The position numbers were made by a program, and so were the translations under genes. The notes beneath the pieces were generated by a model. It worked only from the letters and a program-made list of their open reading frames with translations. It was not told the DNA's origin and ran no database searches. From Sapria himalayana (Eukaryota > Streptophyta > Magnoliopsida > Malpighiales > Rafflesiaceae): a DNA stretch of 64,000 bases. Of this stretch, positions 37,870 through 53,887 are shown piece by piece (the first letter of the stretch is position 1; every line of letters starts with the position of its first letter). The stretch lies in assembly GCA_029783825.1 (NCBI GenBank), contig JAREIK010000688.1:118379-182378 (forward strand). Reading direction: 5' to 3'.

Positions 37870-40800
37870 GGTTATAACCTATGAAAATGAGAAAAAATTA
37901 CAAATTTTTTTTGTTATTTTATTGTTTAAATAATACCTATAAACCACTAAGTGCCTAAAAACATAAATCACTAAACTCCTAAACGACAAAACCTCTAAAT
38001 ACTTAAACATTAAACTAGTATACATTAATAATAAATCATAAATATCATTTAAATTTGTATTCTGTATAATTTTTAATTTTTATTTTAATTATTTATCAGT
38101 TTATTTTTATAGAAATATTAATTACAAATTAAATTATCAGTGAGACAGATCTAATTTAAATTAAACCAGTATACCCTAAATAATAAATAATAAATTCTCA
38201 ATATTATTGTTTTCATTATAATTTAAAATATTCATTTTAATTAGTTATTTGTTTATTTTTATATAAATATTAATTACAAAATAAATTATGAGTTAGATAG
38301 ATATAATTTATATAAATTATTTTTCATCAATAAAATATAGATAAACTTTTTAAAATAAAAAAAAATTCAAAACAAATAATTATTATTTAGTAATACATTT
38401 TCCTTTGCTATTGAATCATTTTAGGTTTTCATATTATATTTTAAGTAATATGAATCTTATTCATTATAGATTTTTAATTTATTTTTTGAGAATTATTAGA
38501 ATATCTATCAATAAAATTGTTTATATTGAATTTATATTATATATAATTATTATGATTATTATAAATAAATATTGTATTCACTCTTGAAAAAAATTTAAAA
38601 ATTATCATATTTTCAATGGTTATAACCTTGAAAATATGATAAAAAATAATAAAAATAATTTTTTTATTTCATTTTTTAAATATAGCCTATAGACCAATAA
38701 TGCCTCCTTACTTAAATTAGTAAGCTCATAAACCTTAAAACCACTAAGTACATAAACCCTTTAACATCTATATACTACTTAATGAATAATAAATCTCATT
38801 TTTATGTCTATTTATAATAATTTTAAATATTTAATTTAATTATTAATAGTTTAATTTTTTAAAAAAATTAATTACAAAATAAATTTCGAGATAGACAAAC
38901 ATTATTTAAATAATTGATTTTTAATAAAAAAAATATAAGCTTATAAAAAGAAGGAAAATTTTAAAAATTAAATATTATTATTTAGTAATATATTTTCTTT
39001 TTATTTTGAATCATTTTGCGTCATGTAAATATATTTTAATTAAAATTTATATTTTTATTAATAGTTTATTAATTTAATTTTTGATCATTATTATAATATC
39101 TATCATTAAAATTGTTTATATTTAATTTATATGATATATAATCAGTAAGATTAATATAATTATACATGGTATTCACATTTAAAAAAATTTAAAAATTATC
39201 TTATTTTCAAAGGTTATAACCTTTGAAAATCCGAAAAAATCTAAAAAAAAAATTTTTATTTTTTTATTTAAATAAAACCTATAAACCACAAAATGCCTAA
39301 AAACATAAATTGTTAAATGCTAAACAACAAAACTCCTAAATAATCAAAATAATAACCGGTATACCATTTATAATAAATCACAAATTTCATTTTAATTTGT
39401 ATTATTTATAATTTTAAATATTCATTTTAAATATTTATCAGTTTATTTTATATAGAAATGTTAATTACAAATTAAATTTTCAGTGGACATATCTAATTTA
39501 AATTAAACCAGTATACCCTAAATAATAAATAATAAATCTTAATATTATTGTTTTCATTATAATTTAAAATATTCATTTTAATTAGTCATTTGTTTATTTT
39601 TATATAAATATTAATTACAAAATAAATTATGAGTTAGATAGATATAATTTATATAAATTATTTTTAATCCAAAAAGTATAGATAAACTTTTTAAAAGAAA
39701 AAAAAATTTCAAATCAAATAATTATTATTTACTAATACATTTTCCATTTGCTTTTGAATCATTTTAGGTTTTCATATTATATTTAAGTAATATGAATCAT
39801 ATTCATTATAGATTTTTAATTTATTTTTTAGATTTATTAGAATATCTATCAATAAAATTGATTATATTGAATTTATATTATATATAATTATTATGATTAT
39901 AATAAATAAATATTGTATTCACTTTTGAAAAAAATTTAAAAATTATTATATTTTCAATGGTTATAACCTTCAAAATATGATAAAAAATAATAAAAATAAA
40001 TTTTTTGTTATTTCATTTTTTAAATAAAGTCTATAGACCTTTAAATGCCTGCTTACTTAAATCAGTAAGCTCATAAACCCCGAAACCCATAAATACATAA
40101 ACCCTTTAACATCTATATACTACTTAATGAATAATAAATCTCATTTTTATGTCTATTTATAATATTTTAAATATTCAATTTAATTATTTATAGTTTAATT
40201 TTTTACAAAAATTAATTACAAAATAAATTTTGAGTGAGACAAACATTATTTAAATAATTGATTTTTTTTTAAAAATATAAGCTTATAAAAAGAAGGAAAA
40301 TTTTAAAAATTAAATATTATTATTTAGTAATATATTTTGATTTGATTTTGAATCATTTTGCATCATGTAAATATATTTTGATTAAAATTTATATTTTATA
40401 AATAGCTTATTAATTTAATTTTTGATCATTATTATAATTTCTATCATTAAAATTGTTTATATTGAATTTATTTGATATATAATCAGTAAGATTAATATAA
40501 TTATACATGGTATTCACATTTCAAAAAATTTTAAAAATTATCATATTTTCAAAGGTTATAACCTTTGAAAATCAAAAAAAATCTAAGAAAAAATTTTCTT
40601 ATTTTTATTATTTAAGTAAAATCTATAAACCACAATATGCCTAAAAACATAAATTGCTAAACTCCTAAACAAAAAACTCCTAAATAATCAAACCAATAAA
40701 CCGGTATTCCATATATAATAAATCACAAATCTGATTTTAATTTGTATTCATTATAATTTTAAATATTCATTTTAATTATTTATTAGTTTATTTTTTATAG

Positions 40801-41532
40801 AAATGTTAATTACAAAGTAAATAATGAGTGAGACAAATATAATTTTAATAATTTATTTTTATTCAAAAAAAAATATAAGCTTATAAAAAGAAGTAAAAAT
40901 TTAAAAACAAAAAATTATTATTTAGTAATATATTTTACTTTGATTTTGAATCATTGTATATAGGTTTTTAAATTATATTTTAATAACTATCAATCTTATT
41001 AATAATAGTTTATTAATTTATTTTTGATTCATTATTATAATATCTATCAATAAAATTACTTATATTGAATTTTAATGTTTTATAATTATTAATATTATTA
41101 TAACTAAATATTATTTTTACTTTTGAAAAAAAATTTAAAATTATTATATTTTCAAAGGTTATAACCTTCAAAAATGATAAAAAATCTCAAAAATAATTTT
41201 TTATATTTTTATTATTTAAATAAAATTATAAATCACTAAATACCTAAACATTTAAATCTATAGACTCCTAAACCCCAAAACCCCCTAAATACTTAAAGCA
41301 TTAAACCTATATAACCTATATAATAAATGATAATTATAATATCTATCAATAGTTTATTAATTAATCTCTATCTTATTATTAATAGTTTATTAATTTAATT
41401 TTTGATCATTATTAATATATCTATCAATAAAATTGTTTATATTGAATTTATATGATATATATTATTAATATTAATATAACTAAGAGATTGTATTCACATT
41501 TCAAAAATTTTAAATATTATTATATTTTCAAA
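37870..41532 (-). repeat. Two HOR units fused by deletion, reverse 3-4
   Basis: Order L (748), M2 (594), an M1/L chimera (747), M2 (595), M1 (603), S (376). About 970 bp are missing relative to two full HORs. The chimera starts as M1 and becomes L near 39465-39475, within the GTTAATTACAAA segment the two subunits share, which indicates unequal homologous recombination. Confidence 0.85.
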
Positions 41533-44500
41533 GGTTATAACCTATGAAAATGATAAAAAATTACAAATTTTTTTTGTTATTTTATTAGTTTAAATAATAC
41601 CTATAAACCACTAAGTGCCTAAAAACATAAATCACTAAACTCCTAAACGATAAAACCTCTAAATACTTAAACCATTAAACTAGTATACATTAATAATAAA
41701 TCATAAATATCATTTAAATTTGTATTCTAGTATAATTTTTAATTTTTATTTTAATTATTTATCAGTTTATTTTTATAGAAATATTAATTACAAATTAAAT
41801 TATCAGTGAGACAGATCTAATTTAAATTAAACCAGTATACCCTAAATAATAAATAATAAATCTCAATATTATTGTTTTCATTATAATTTAAAATATTCAT
41901 TTTATTTATTTATTGTTTATTTATATAAATATTAATTACAAAATAAATTATGAGTTAGATAGATATATATTTATATAAATTATTTTTCATTAAAAAAATA
42001 TAGATAAACTTTTAAAAGAAAAAAAATTTCAAAACAAATAATTATTATTTGCTAATACATTTTCCTTTGCTATTGTATCATTTTAGGTTTTCATATTATA
42101 TTTTAAGTAATATGAATCTAAATCATTATAGATTTTTAATTTATTTTTTTTTGATTTATGAGAATATTTATCAATAATATTGATTATTGAATTATATTAT
42201 ATTTAATTTTATGATTATTATTAATATATATTGTATTCACTCTTTAAAAAAATTTAAAAATTATTATATTTTCAAGGATATAACCTTGAAAATATTTAAA
42301 AAAATAATAAAAATAAAGTTTTTGTTATTTTATTTTTTAAATAAGCATATAAACATTAAATAATGCCTGCTTACGTAAGTCAGTAAGCTCATAAACCCTT
42401 TAACATCTATATACTACTTTATGAATAATAAATCTCATTTTTATGTCTATTTATTATAATTTTAAATATTCAATTTAATTATTTATAGTTTAATTTTATA
42501 CAAAAATTAATTACAAAATAAATTTCGAGCGAGACAAACATTATTTAAATAATTGATTTTTAATAAAAAAAATATAAGCTTATAAAAAGAAGGAAAATTT
42601 AAAAATTAAATATTATTATTTAGTAATATATTTTGATTTTATTTTGAATCATTTTGCGTCATGTAAATATATTTTAATTAAAATTTATATTTTTATTAAT
42701 AGTTTATTAATTTAATTTTGATCATTATTATAATATCTATCATTAAAATTGTTTATATTTAATTTATATGATATATAATCAGTAAGATTAATATAATTAT
42801 ACATGGTATTCACATTTAAAAAAATTTTAAAAATTATCTTATTTTCAAAGGTTATAACCTTTGAAAATCCGAAAAAATCTAAAAAATTTTTTTTATTTTT
42901 TTATTTAAATAAAACCTATAAACCGACAATATGCCTAAAACATAAATTGCTAAACTCCTAACAACAAACTCCTAAATAATCAAACCATAAAACTTGTATT
43001 CCATATATAAGAAAATCACAAATCTCATTTTAAGTTGTATTCATTATAATTTTAAAATATTCATTTTAATTATTATTAGTTATTTTTTATAGAAATGTTA
43101 ATTACAAAGTAAATATTGAGTGTACAAATATAATTTTAATATTTATTTTTATTCAAAAAAAAGATAAGCTTATAAAAAGAAGTAAAAATTTAAAAACAAA
43201 AAATTATTATTTAGTAATATATTTTACTTTGATTTTGAATCATTGGATATAGGTTTTTAAATTATATTTTAATACTATCAATCTTATTAATAATAGTTTA
43301 TTAATTTATTTTTGATCATTATTATAATATCTATCAATAAAATTACTTATATTGAATTTAATGTTTTATAATTATTAATATTATTATAACTACATATTAA
43401 TTTTACTTTTGAAAAAAATATTAAAATATATTATATTTTCAAAAGTAATATATTTTGATTTGATGAATAATTTTCTGTCATGTAAATATATTTTAATTAA
43501 TATTTATATTTTATTAATAGTTTATTAATTTAATTTGAGCTATATGATAATAGCTATCATTAAAATTATTTTATTGAATTTATATGATATATAATCAGTA
43601 AGATTAATATTATACATGGTATTCATATTTTAAAAATTTAAAAAATTATTTTATTTTAAAGGTTATAACCATTGAAATCCGAAAAAAACTAAAAAAAAAA
43701 ATTTTTATTTTTTATTTAAATAAAACCTATAAACCAAAAAATAACTAAAAACATAAATGCTAAACTCTAAGCAACAAAACACCTAAATAATCAAACCAAT
43801 AAACTGGTATACTATTTATAATAAATCATAAATCACATTTTAATTTGTATTCATTATAGTTTTAAATATACATTTAAATTATTTATTAGTTTTTTTCATA
43901 GAAATGTTAATTACAAAATAAAGAAATGAGTGAGGCAAATAAATTTTAATAATTTATTTTTAATCAAAAAAAATATAAGCTTATAAAAGAAGTAAAAATT
44001 TAAAAACAAAAAATTATTATTTAGTAATATATTTTACATTGATTTTGAATCATTGTATATAGGTTTTGAAATTATATTTTAATTGCTATCAATCTTATTA
44101 ATAATAGTTTATTAATTTATTTTTTGATCATTATTATAATATCTATCAATAAAATTACTTATATGAATTTTAATGTTTTATAATTATTAAGATTATTATA
44201 ACTAAATATTATATTTACTTTGAAAAAATATTTAAAAATTATTATATTTTCAAAGGTTATAACCTTCAAAAATGATAAAAAATCACAAAAATAATTTTTT
44301 TATAATTTTATTATTTAAATAAAACTTATAATACCACTAAATACCTAAACATTTAAATCTATAGACTCCTAAACCCAAAACCCCCTAAATACTTAAAGCA
44401 TTAAACCTATATAATCTATATAATAAATGATAATTATAATATCTATCAATAGTTTATTAATTAATCTCTATCTTATTATTAATAGTTTATTAATTTAATT

Positions 44501-44631
44501 TTTGATCATTATTAATATATCTATCAATAAAATTGTTTATATTGAATTTATATGATATATAATTATTAATATTATATAACTAAAGATTGTATTCACATTT
44601 CAAAAATTTTAAATATTATTATATTTTCAAA
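41533..44631 (-). repeat. Expanded HOR unit, reverse 5
   Basis: 3099 bp, about 790 bp too long. Order L, M2, M1, partial M2, M1, S. The first M1 runs up to the left arm of its boundary dyad (TATTTTCAAA, about 43444). It then jumps into the middle of M2 (AGTAATATATTTTGATTTG), so this boundary lost its GGTTATAACC core. The unit also carries many small indels. Confidence 0.82.
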
Positions 44632-46943
44632 GGTTATAACCTATGAAAATGAGAAAAAATTACAAATTTTTTTTTGTTATTTATTATTTAAATAATACCT
44701 ATAAACCACTAAGTGCCTAAAAACATAAATCACTAAACTCCTAAACGACAAAACCTCTAAATACTTAAACCATTAAACTAGTATACATTAATAATAAATC
44801 ATAAATATCATTTAAATTTGTATTCAGTATAATTTTTAATTTTATTTTAATTATTTATCAGTTTATTTTTATAGAAATATTAATTACAAATTAAATTTTC
44901 ATTGGACAGATCTAATTTAAATTAAACCAGTATACCCTAAATAATAAATAATAAATCTCAATATTATTGTTTTCATTATAATTTAAAATATTCATTTTAA
45001 TTAGTTATTTGTTTATTTTTATATAAATATTAATTACAAAATAAATTATGAGTTAGATAGATATAATTTATATAAATTATTTTTAATCCAAAAAGTATAG
45101 ATAAACTTTTTAAAAGAAAAAAAATTTCAAATCAAATAATTATTATTTAGTAATACATTTTCCTTTGCTTTTGAATCATTTTAGGTTTTCATATTATATT
45201 TTAAGTAATATGAATCATATTCATTATAGATTTTTAATTTATTTTTTTAGATTTATTAGAATATCTATCAATAAAATTGATTATATTGAATTTATATTAT
45301 ATATAATTATTATGATTATAATAAATAAATATTGTATTCACTCTTGAAAAAAATTTAAAAATTATTATATTTTCAATGGTTATAACCTTCAAAATATGAT
45401 AAAAAATAATAAAAATAAATTTTTTGTTATTTCATTTTTTAAATAAAGCCTATAGACCATTAAATGCCTGCTTACTTAAATCAGTAAGCTCATAAACCCG
45501 AAACCCCTAAATACATAAACCTTTTAACATCTATATACTACTTAATGAATAATAAATCTCATTTTTATGTCTATTTATAATAATTTTAAATATTCAATTT
45601 AATTATTTATAGTTTAATTTTTTACAAAAATTAATTACAAAATAAATTTCGAGCGAGACAAACATTATTTAAATAATTGATTTTTAATAAAAAAATATAA
45701 GCTTATAAAAAGAAGGAAAATTTAAAAATTAAATATTATTATTTAGTAATATATTTTGATTTGATTTTGAATCATTTTGCGTCATGTAAATATATTTTAA
45801 TTAAATTTATATTTTATTAATAGCTTATTAATTTAATTTTTGATCATTATTATAATATCTATCATTAAAATTGTTTATATTGAATTTATATGATATATAA
45901 TCAGTAAGATTAATATAATTATACATGGTATTCACATTTCAAAAAATTTTAAAAATTATCATTATTTTCAAAGGTTATAACCTTTGAAAATCAAAAAAAT
46001 CTAAAAATTTTTTTTATTTTTATTATTTAAGTAAAATCTATAAACCACAATATGCCTAAAACATAAATTGCTAAACTCCTAAACAAAAACTCCTAAATAA
46101 TCAAACCAATAAACCGGTATTTCCATATATAATAAATCACAAATCTCATTTTAATTTGTATTCATTATAATTTTAAATATTCATTTTAATTATTTATTAG
46201 TTTATTTTTTATAGAAATGTTAATTACAAAGTAAATAATGAGTGAGACAAATATAATTTTAATAATTTATTTTTTATTCAAAAAAAATATATAAGCTTAT
46301 AAAAAGAAGTAAAATTTAAAACAAAAATTATTATTTAGTAATATATTTTACTTTGATTTTGAATCATTGTATATAGGTTTTTAAATTATATTTTAATAAC
46401 TATCAATCTTATTAATAATAGTTTATTAATTTATTTTTTGATCATTATTATAATATCTATCAATAAAATTACTTACATTGAATTTTAATGTTTTATAATT
46501 ATTAATATTATTATAACTAAATATTATTTTTACTTTTGAAAAAAATTTAAAATTATTATATTTTCAAAGGTTATAACCTTCAAAAATGATAAAAAATATC
46601 AAAAATAATTTTTTATATTTTTATTATTTAAATAAAATTATAATCACTAAATACTTAAACTTTTAAATCTATAGTCTCCTAAACCCCAAAACCCCCTAAA
46701 TACTTAAAGCATTAAACCTATATAACCTATATAATAAATGATAATTATAATATCTATCAATAGTTTATTAATTAATCTCTATATTATTATTAATAGTTTA
46801 TTAATTTAATTTTTGATCATTATTAATATATCTATCAATAAAATTGTTTAAATTGAATTTAAATGATATATTTTTATTAATATTAATATAACTAGAGATT
46901 GTATTCACATTTCAAAAATTTTAAATATTATTATATTTTCAAC
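44632..46943 (-). repeat. HOR unit, reverse 6
   Basis: L (746), M2 (595), M1 (596) and S (375), total 2312 bp. Confidence 0.9.
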
Positions 46944-49250
46944 GGTTATAACCTATGAAAATGATAAAAAATTACAAATTTTTTTTTGTTATTTTATTAT
47001 TTAAATAATACCTATAAACCACTAAGTGCCTAAAAACATAAATCACTAAACTCCTAAACGATAAAACCTCTAAATACTTAAACCATTAAACTAGTATACA
47101 TTAATAATAAATCATAAATATCATTTAAATTTGTATTCAGTATAATTTTTAATTTTTATTTTAATTATTTATCAGTTTATTTTTATAGAAATATTAATTA
47201 CAAATTAAATTATCAGTGAGACAGATCTAATTTAAATTAAACCAGTATACCCTAAATAATAAATAATAAATCTCAATATTATTGTTTTCATTATAATTTA
47301 AAATATTCATTTTAATTAGTTATTTGTTTATTTTTATATAAATATTAATTACAAATAAATTATGAGTTAAATAGATATAATTTATATAAATTATTTTTCA
47401 TCAAAAAATATAGATAAACTTTTTAAAATAAAAAAAATTTCAAAACAAATAATTATTATTTGGTAATACATTTTCCATGCTTTTTAATCATTTTAGTTTT
47501 CTATTATATTTTAAGTAATAGAATCTATTCATTATAGATTTTTAATTTATTTTTGATATTATTAGAATATCTCTCAATAAAATTGATTTATATCAAATTT
47601 TATATTATATATAATTATTAATGATATTATAAATAAATATTGTATTTCACTCTTGAAAAAAATTTAAAAATATTATATTTTTCAATGGTTATAACCTTTA
47701 AAATATGAGAAAAATAATAAAAATAAATTTTTTGTTATTTCATTTTTAAATAAAGCTATAGACATAAATGCCTGCTTACTTAAATCAGCTAAGCTCATAA
47801 ACCCTGAAACCCCTAAATATCATAAACCCTTTTAACATCTATATACTACTTATATGATATAATAAATCTCATTTTTTATGTCTATTATTATAATTTTAAA
47901 TATTCAATTAATTATTATAGTTTAATTTTTTACAAAATTAAATTACAAATAAATTTCGAGCGAGACAAACATTATTTAAATAATGATTTTTTAATAAAAA
48001 ATATAAGCTTATAAAAAGAAGGAAAATTTAAAAATTAAATATTATTATTTAGTAATATATTTTGATTTTATTTTGAATCATTTTGCGTCATGTAATATAT
48101 TTTAATTAAAATTTATATTTTATTAATAGTTTATTAATTAATTTTTGATCATTATTATAATATCTATCATTAAAATTGTTTATATTTAATTTATATGATA
48201 TATAATCAGTAAGATTAATATAATTATACATGGTATTCACATTTCAAAAAATTTTAAAATTATCTTATTTTCAAAGGTTATAACCTTTGAAAATCAGAAA
48301 AAATCTAAAAAAATTTTTTTATTTTTATTATTTAAATAAAACCTATAAACCACAAATATGCCTAAAAACATAAATTGCTAAACTCCTAAACAACTAAAAC
48401 TCCTAAATAATCAAACCAATAAACTGGTATACCATATATAATAAATCACAAATCTCATTTAATTTGTATTCATTATAATTTTAAATATTCATTTTAATTA
48501 TTTATTAGTTTATTTTTTATAGAAATGTTAATTACAAAATAAATAATGAGTGAGACAAATATAATTTTAATAATTTATTTTTAATCAAAAAAAATATAAG
48601 CTTATAAAAAGAAGTAAAAATTTAAAAACAAAAAATTATTATTTAGTAATATATTTTACTTTGATTTTGAATCATTGTATATAGGTTTTTAAATTATATT
48701 TTAATTACTATCAATCTTATTAATAATAGTTTATTAATTTATTTTTTGATCATTATTATAATATCTATCAATAAAATTACTTATATTGAATTTTAATGTT
48801 TATAATTATTAAGATTATTATAACTAAATATTATATTTACTTTTGAAAAAAATTTAAAATTATTATATTTTCAAAGGTTATAACCTTCAAAATGATAAAA
48901 AATCACAAAAATAATTTTTTTATAATTTTATTATTTAAATAAAACTTATAACTCACTAAATACCTAAACATTTAAATCTATAGACTCCTAAACCCCAAAA
49001 CCCCTAAATACTTAAAGCATTAAACCTATATAACCTATATAATAAATGATAATTATAATATCTATCAATAGTTTATTAATTAATCTCTATCTTATTATTA
49101 ATAGTTTATTAATTTAATTTTTGATCATTATTAATATATCTATCAATAAAATTGTTTATATTGAATTTATATGATATATAATTATTAATATTAATATAAC
49201 TAAGATTGTATTCACATTTCAAAAATTTTAAATATTATTATATTTTCAAA
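46944..49250 (-). repeat. HOR unit, reverse 7 (indel-rich L/M2)
   Basis: L (744), M2 (589), M1 (600) and S (374), total 2307 bp. The 47.46-48.02 kb part has an unusual cluster of 1-3 bp gains and losses relative to all other copies. Confidence 0.88.
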
Positions 49251-51574
49251 GGTTATAACCTATGAAAATGAGAAAAAATTACAAATTTTTTTTGTTATTT
49301 TATTGTTTAAATAATACCTATAAACCACTAAGTGCCTAAAAACATAAATCACTAAACTCCTAAACGACAAAACCTCTAAATACTTAAACCATTAAACTAG
49401 TATACATTAATAATAAATCATAAATATCATTTAAATTTGTATTCAGTATAATTTTTAATTTTTATTTTAATTATTTATCAGTTTATTTTTATAGAAATAT
49501 TAATTACAAATTAAATTATCAGTGAGACAGATCTAATTTAAATTAAACCAGTATACCCTAAATAATAAATAATAAATCTCAATATTATTGTTTTCATTAT
49601 AATTTAAAATATTCATTTTAATTAGTTATTTGTTTATTTTTATATAAATATTAATTACAAAATAAATTATGAGTTAGATAGATATAATTTATATAAATTA
49701 TTTTTAATCAAAAAATATAGATAAACTTTTTAAAATAAAAAAAATTTCAAAACAAATAATTATTATTTAGTAATACATTTTCCTTTGCTATTGAATCATT
49801 TTAGGTTTTCATATTATATTTTAAGTAATATGAATCTAATTCATTATAGATTTTTAATTTATTTTTTTAGATTTATTAGAATATCTATCAATAAAATTGA
49901 TTATATTGAATTTATATTATATATAATTATTATGATTATATAAATAAATATTGTATTCACTCTTTAAAAAAATTTAAAAATTATTATATTTTCAATGGTT
50001 ATAACCTTGAAAATATGATAAAAATAATAAAATAAATTTTTTGTTATTCATTTTTTAAATAAAGCTATAGACCATTAAATGCCTGCTTACTTAAATCAGT
50101 AAGCTCATAAACCCGAAACCCCTAAATACATAAACCCTTTAACATCTATATACTACTTAATGAATAATAAATCTCATTTTTATGTCTATTTATAATAATT
50201 TTAAATATTCAATTTAATTATTTATAGTTTAATTTTTTACAAAAATTAATTACAAAATAAATTTCGAGCGAGACAAACATTATTTAAATAATTGATTTTT
50301 TAATAAAAAAATATAAGCTTATAAAAAGAAGGAAAATTTAAAAATTAAATATTATTATTTAGTAATATATTTTGATTTGATTTTGAATCATTTTGCGTCA
50401 TGTAAATATATTTTAATTAAAATTTATATTTTTATTAATAGTTTATTAATTTAATTTTTGATCATTATTATAATATCTATCATTAAAATTGTTTATATTG
50501 AATTTATATGATATATAATCAGTAAGATTAATATAATTATACATGGTATTCACATTTCAAAAAATTTTAAAAATTATCTATTTTCAAAGGTTATAACCTT
50601 TGAAAATCCATAAAAATCGAAAAAATAAAATTTTTATTTTTTTTATTTAAATAAAACCTATAAACCACAAAATGCCAAAAAACATAAATTGCTAAACTCC
50701 TAAACAAAAAAACTCCTAAATAATCAAACCAATAAACAGGTATACCATTTATAATAAATAATCACAAATTTCATCTTAATTTGTATTCATTATAATTTTA
50801 AATATTCATTTTAATTATTTATTAGTTTATTTTTTATAGAAATGTTAATTACAAAATAAATAATGTGTAAGACAAATATAATTTTAATAATTTATTTTTA
50901 ATCAAAAAGAAATATATAAGCTTATAAAAAGGAGTAAAAATTTAAAAACAAAAAATTATTAATTAGTAATATATTTTTCTTTGATTTTGAATCATTGTAT
51001 ATAGGTTTTGAAATTATATTTTAATTACTATCAATCTTATTAATAATAGTTTATTAATTTATTTTTTGATCATTATTATAATATCTATAAATAAAATTAC
51101 TTATATTGAATTTTAATATTTATAATTATTAAGTTTATTATAACTAAATATTATATTTACTTTTGAAAAAATATTTAAAAATTTATATAATTTCAAAGCG
51201 TATAACCTTCAAAAATGATAAAAAATAAGAAAAATAATTTTTTTATAATTTTATTTTTTTAATAAATACTTATATACCACTAAATAACTAAACATTTAAA
51301 TCTATAGACTCCTAACCCCAAAACCCCCTAAATACTAAAAGCATTAAACCTATATAACATATTTAATAAAAGATAACTATAATAATATCAATAGTTTATT
51401 AATGAATCTATATCTTATTATTAATAGTTTATTAATTTAATTTTTGAGCATTATTAAAAATCTATCAATAAAATTGTTTATATTGAATTTATATGATATA
51501 TAATTATTAATATTATTATAACTAGAGATTGTATTCACATTTCAAAAAATTTTAAATAATATTATATTTTCAAA
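49251..51574 (-). repeat. HOR unit, reverse 8
   Basis: L (747), M2 (591), M1 (610) and S (376), total 2324 bp. The M1/S dyad is corrupted (GCGTATAACC at about 51199). Confidence 0.9.
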
Positions 51575-53887
51575 GGTTATAACCTATGAAAATGATTAAA
51601 AATTGCAAATTTTTTTTTGTTATTTTATTATTTAAATAATACCTATAAACCACTAAGTGCCTAAAAACATAAATCACTAAACTCCTAAACGACAAAACCT
51701 CTAAATACTTAAACATTAAACTAGTATACATTAATAATAAATCATAAATATCATTTAAATTTGTATTCAGTATAATTTTTAATTTTTATTTTAATTATTT
51801 ATCAGTTTATTTTTATAGAAATATTAATTACAAATTAAATTATCAGTGAGACAGATCTAATTTAAATTAAACTAGTATACCCTAAATAATAAATAATAAA
51901 TCTCAATATTATTGTTTTCATTATAATTTAAAATATTCATTTTAATTAGTTATTTGTTTATTTTTATATAAATATTAATTACAAAATAAATTATGAGTTA
52001 GATAGATATAATTTATATAAATTATTTTTAAAAAAAATATAGATAAACTTTTTAAAATAAAAAAAATATCAAAACAAATAATTATTATTTAGTAATACAT
52101 TTTCCTTTGCTATTGAATCATTTTAGGTTATCATATTATATTTTAAGTAATATGAATCATATTCATTATAGATTTTTAATTTATTTTTTTAGATTTATTA
52201 GAATATCTATCAATAAAATTGATCATATTGAATTTATATTATATATAATTATTATGATTATAATAAATAAATATTGTATTCACTTTTGAAAAAAATTTAA
52301 AAATTATTATATTTTCAATGGTTATAACCTTCAAAATATGATAAAAAATAATAAAAATAAATTTTTTGTTATTTCATTTTTTAAATAAAGACTATAGACC
52401 TTTAAATGCCTGCTTACTTAAATCAGTAAGCTCATAAATCCCGAAACCCCTAAATACATAAACCCTTTTACATCTATATACTACTTAATGAATAATAAAT
52501 CTCATTTTTATGTCTATTTAATATAATTTTAAATATTCAATTTAATTATTTATAGTTTAATTTTTTACAAAAATTAATTACAAAATAAATTTTGAGTGAC
52601 AAACATTATTTAAATAATTGATTTTTTTTAAAAAAATATAAGCTTATAAATAGAAGGAAAAATTTAAAAATTAAATATTATTATTTAGTAATATATTTTG
52701 ATTTGATTTTGAATCATTTTGCATCATGTAAATATATTTTGATTAAAATTTATAATTTTATAAATAACTTATTTATTTAATTTTGGATCATTATTATAAT
52801 TTCTATCATTAAAATTTTTTATATTGAATTTATATGATATATAATCAGTAAGATTAATATAATTATACATGGTATTCACATTTCAAAAAATTTTAATAAT
52901 TATCTTATTTTCAAATGTTATAACCTTTGAAAATCAGAAAAATCTAAATTTTTTTTTATTTTTATTACGTAAATAAAACATATAAACCACAATATGCCTA
53001 AAAATATAAATTGCTAAACTCCTAAACACTAAAACTCCTAAATAATCAAATCAATAAACTGGTATACCATATATAATAAATCACAAATCTCATTTTAATT
53101 TCTATTCATTATAATTTTAAATATTCATTTTAATTAATTATTAGATTATTTTTATAGAAATGTTAATTACAAATAAATAATGAGTGAGACAAATATAATT
53201 TTAATAATTTATTTTTATTCAAAAAAAATATAAGCTTATAAAAAGAAGTAAAATTTAAAAACAAAAAATTATTATTTAGTAATATATTTTACTTTGATTT
53301 TGAATCATTGTATATAGGTTTTTAAATTATATTTTAATTACTATCAATCTTATTAATAATAGTTTATTAATTTATTTTTGATCATTATTATAATATCTAT
53401 CAATAAAATTACTTATATTGAATTTTAATGTTTTATAATTATTAAGATTATTATAACTAAATATTATATTTACTTTTGAAAAAAATTTAAAAATTATTAT
53501 ATTTTCAAAGGTTATAAACTTCAAAAATGATAAAAAATCACAAAAATAATTTTTTTATAATTTTATTATTTAAATAAAAATTATAAATCACTAAATACCT
53601 AAACATTTAAATCTATAGACTCCTAAACCCCAAAACCCCCTAAATACTTAAAGCATTAAACCTATATAACCTATATAATAAATGATAATTATAATATCTA
53701 TCAATAGTTTATTAATTAATCTCTATCTTATTATTAATAGTTTATTAATTTAATTTTTGATCATTATTAATATATCTATCAATAAAATTGTTTAATATTG
53801 AATTTATATGATATATAATTATTAATATTAATATAACTAAAGATTGTATTCACATTTCAAAAATTTTAAATATATTATATTTTCAAA
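51575..53887 (-). repeat. HOR unit, reverse 9
   Basis: L (745), M2 (596), M1 (594) and S (378), total 2313 bp. Confidence 0.9.
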
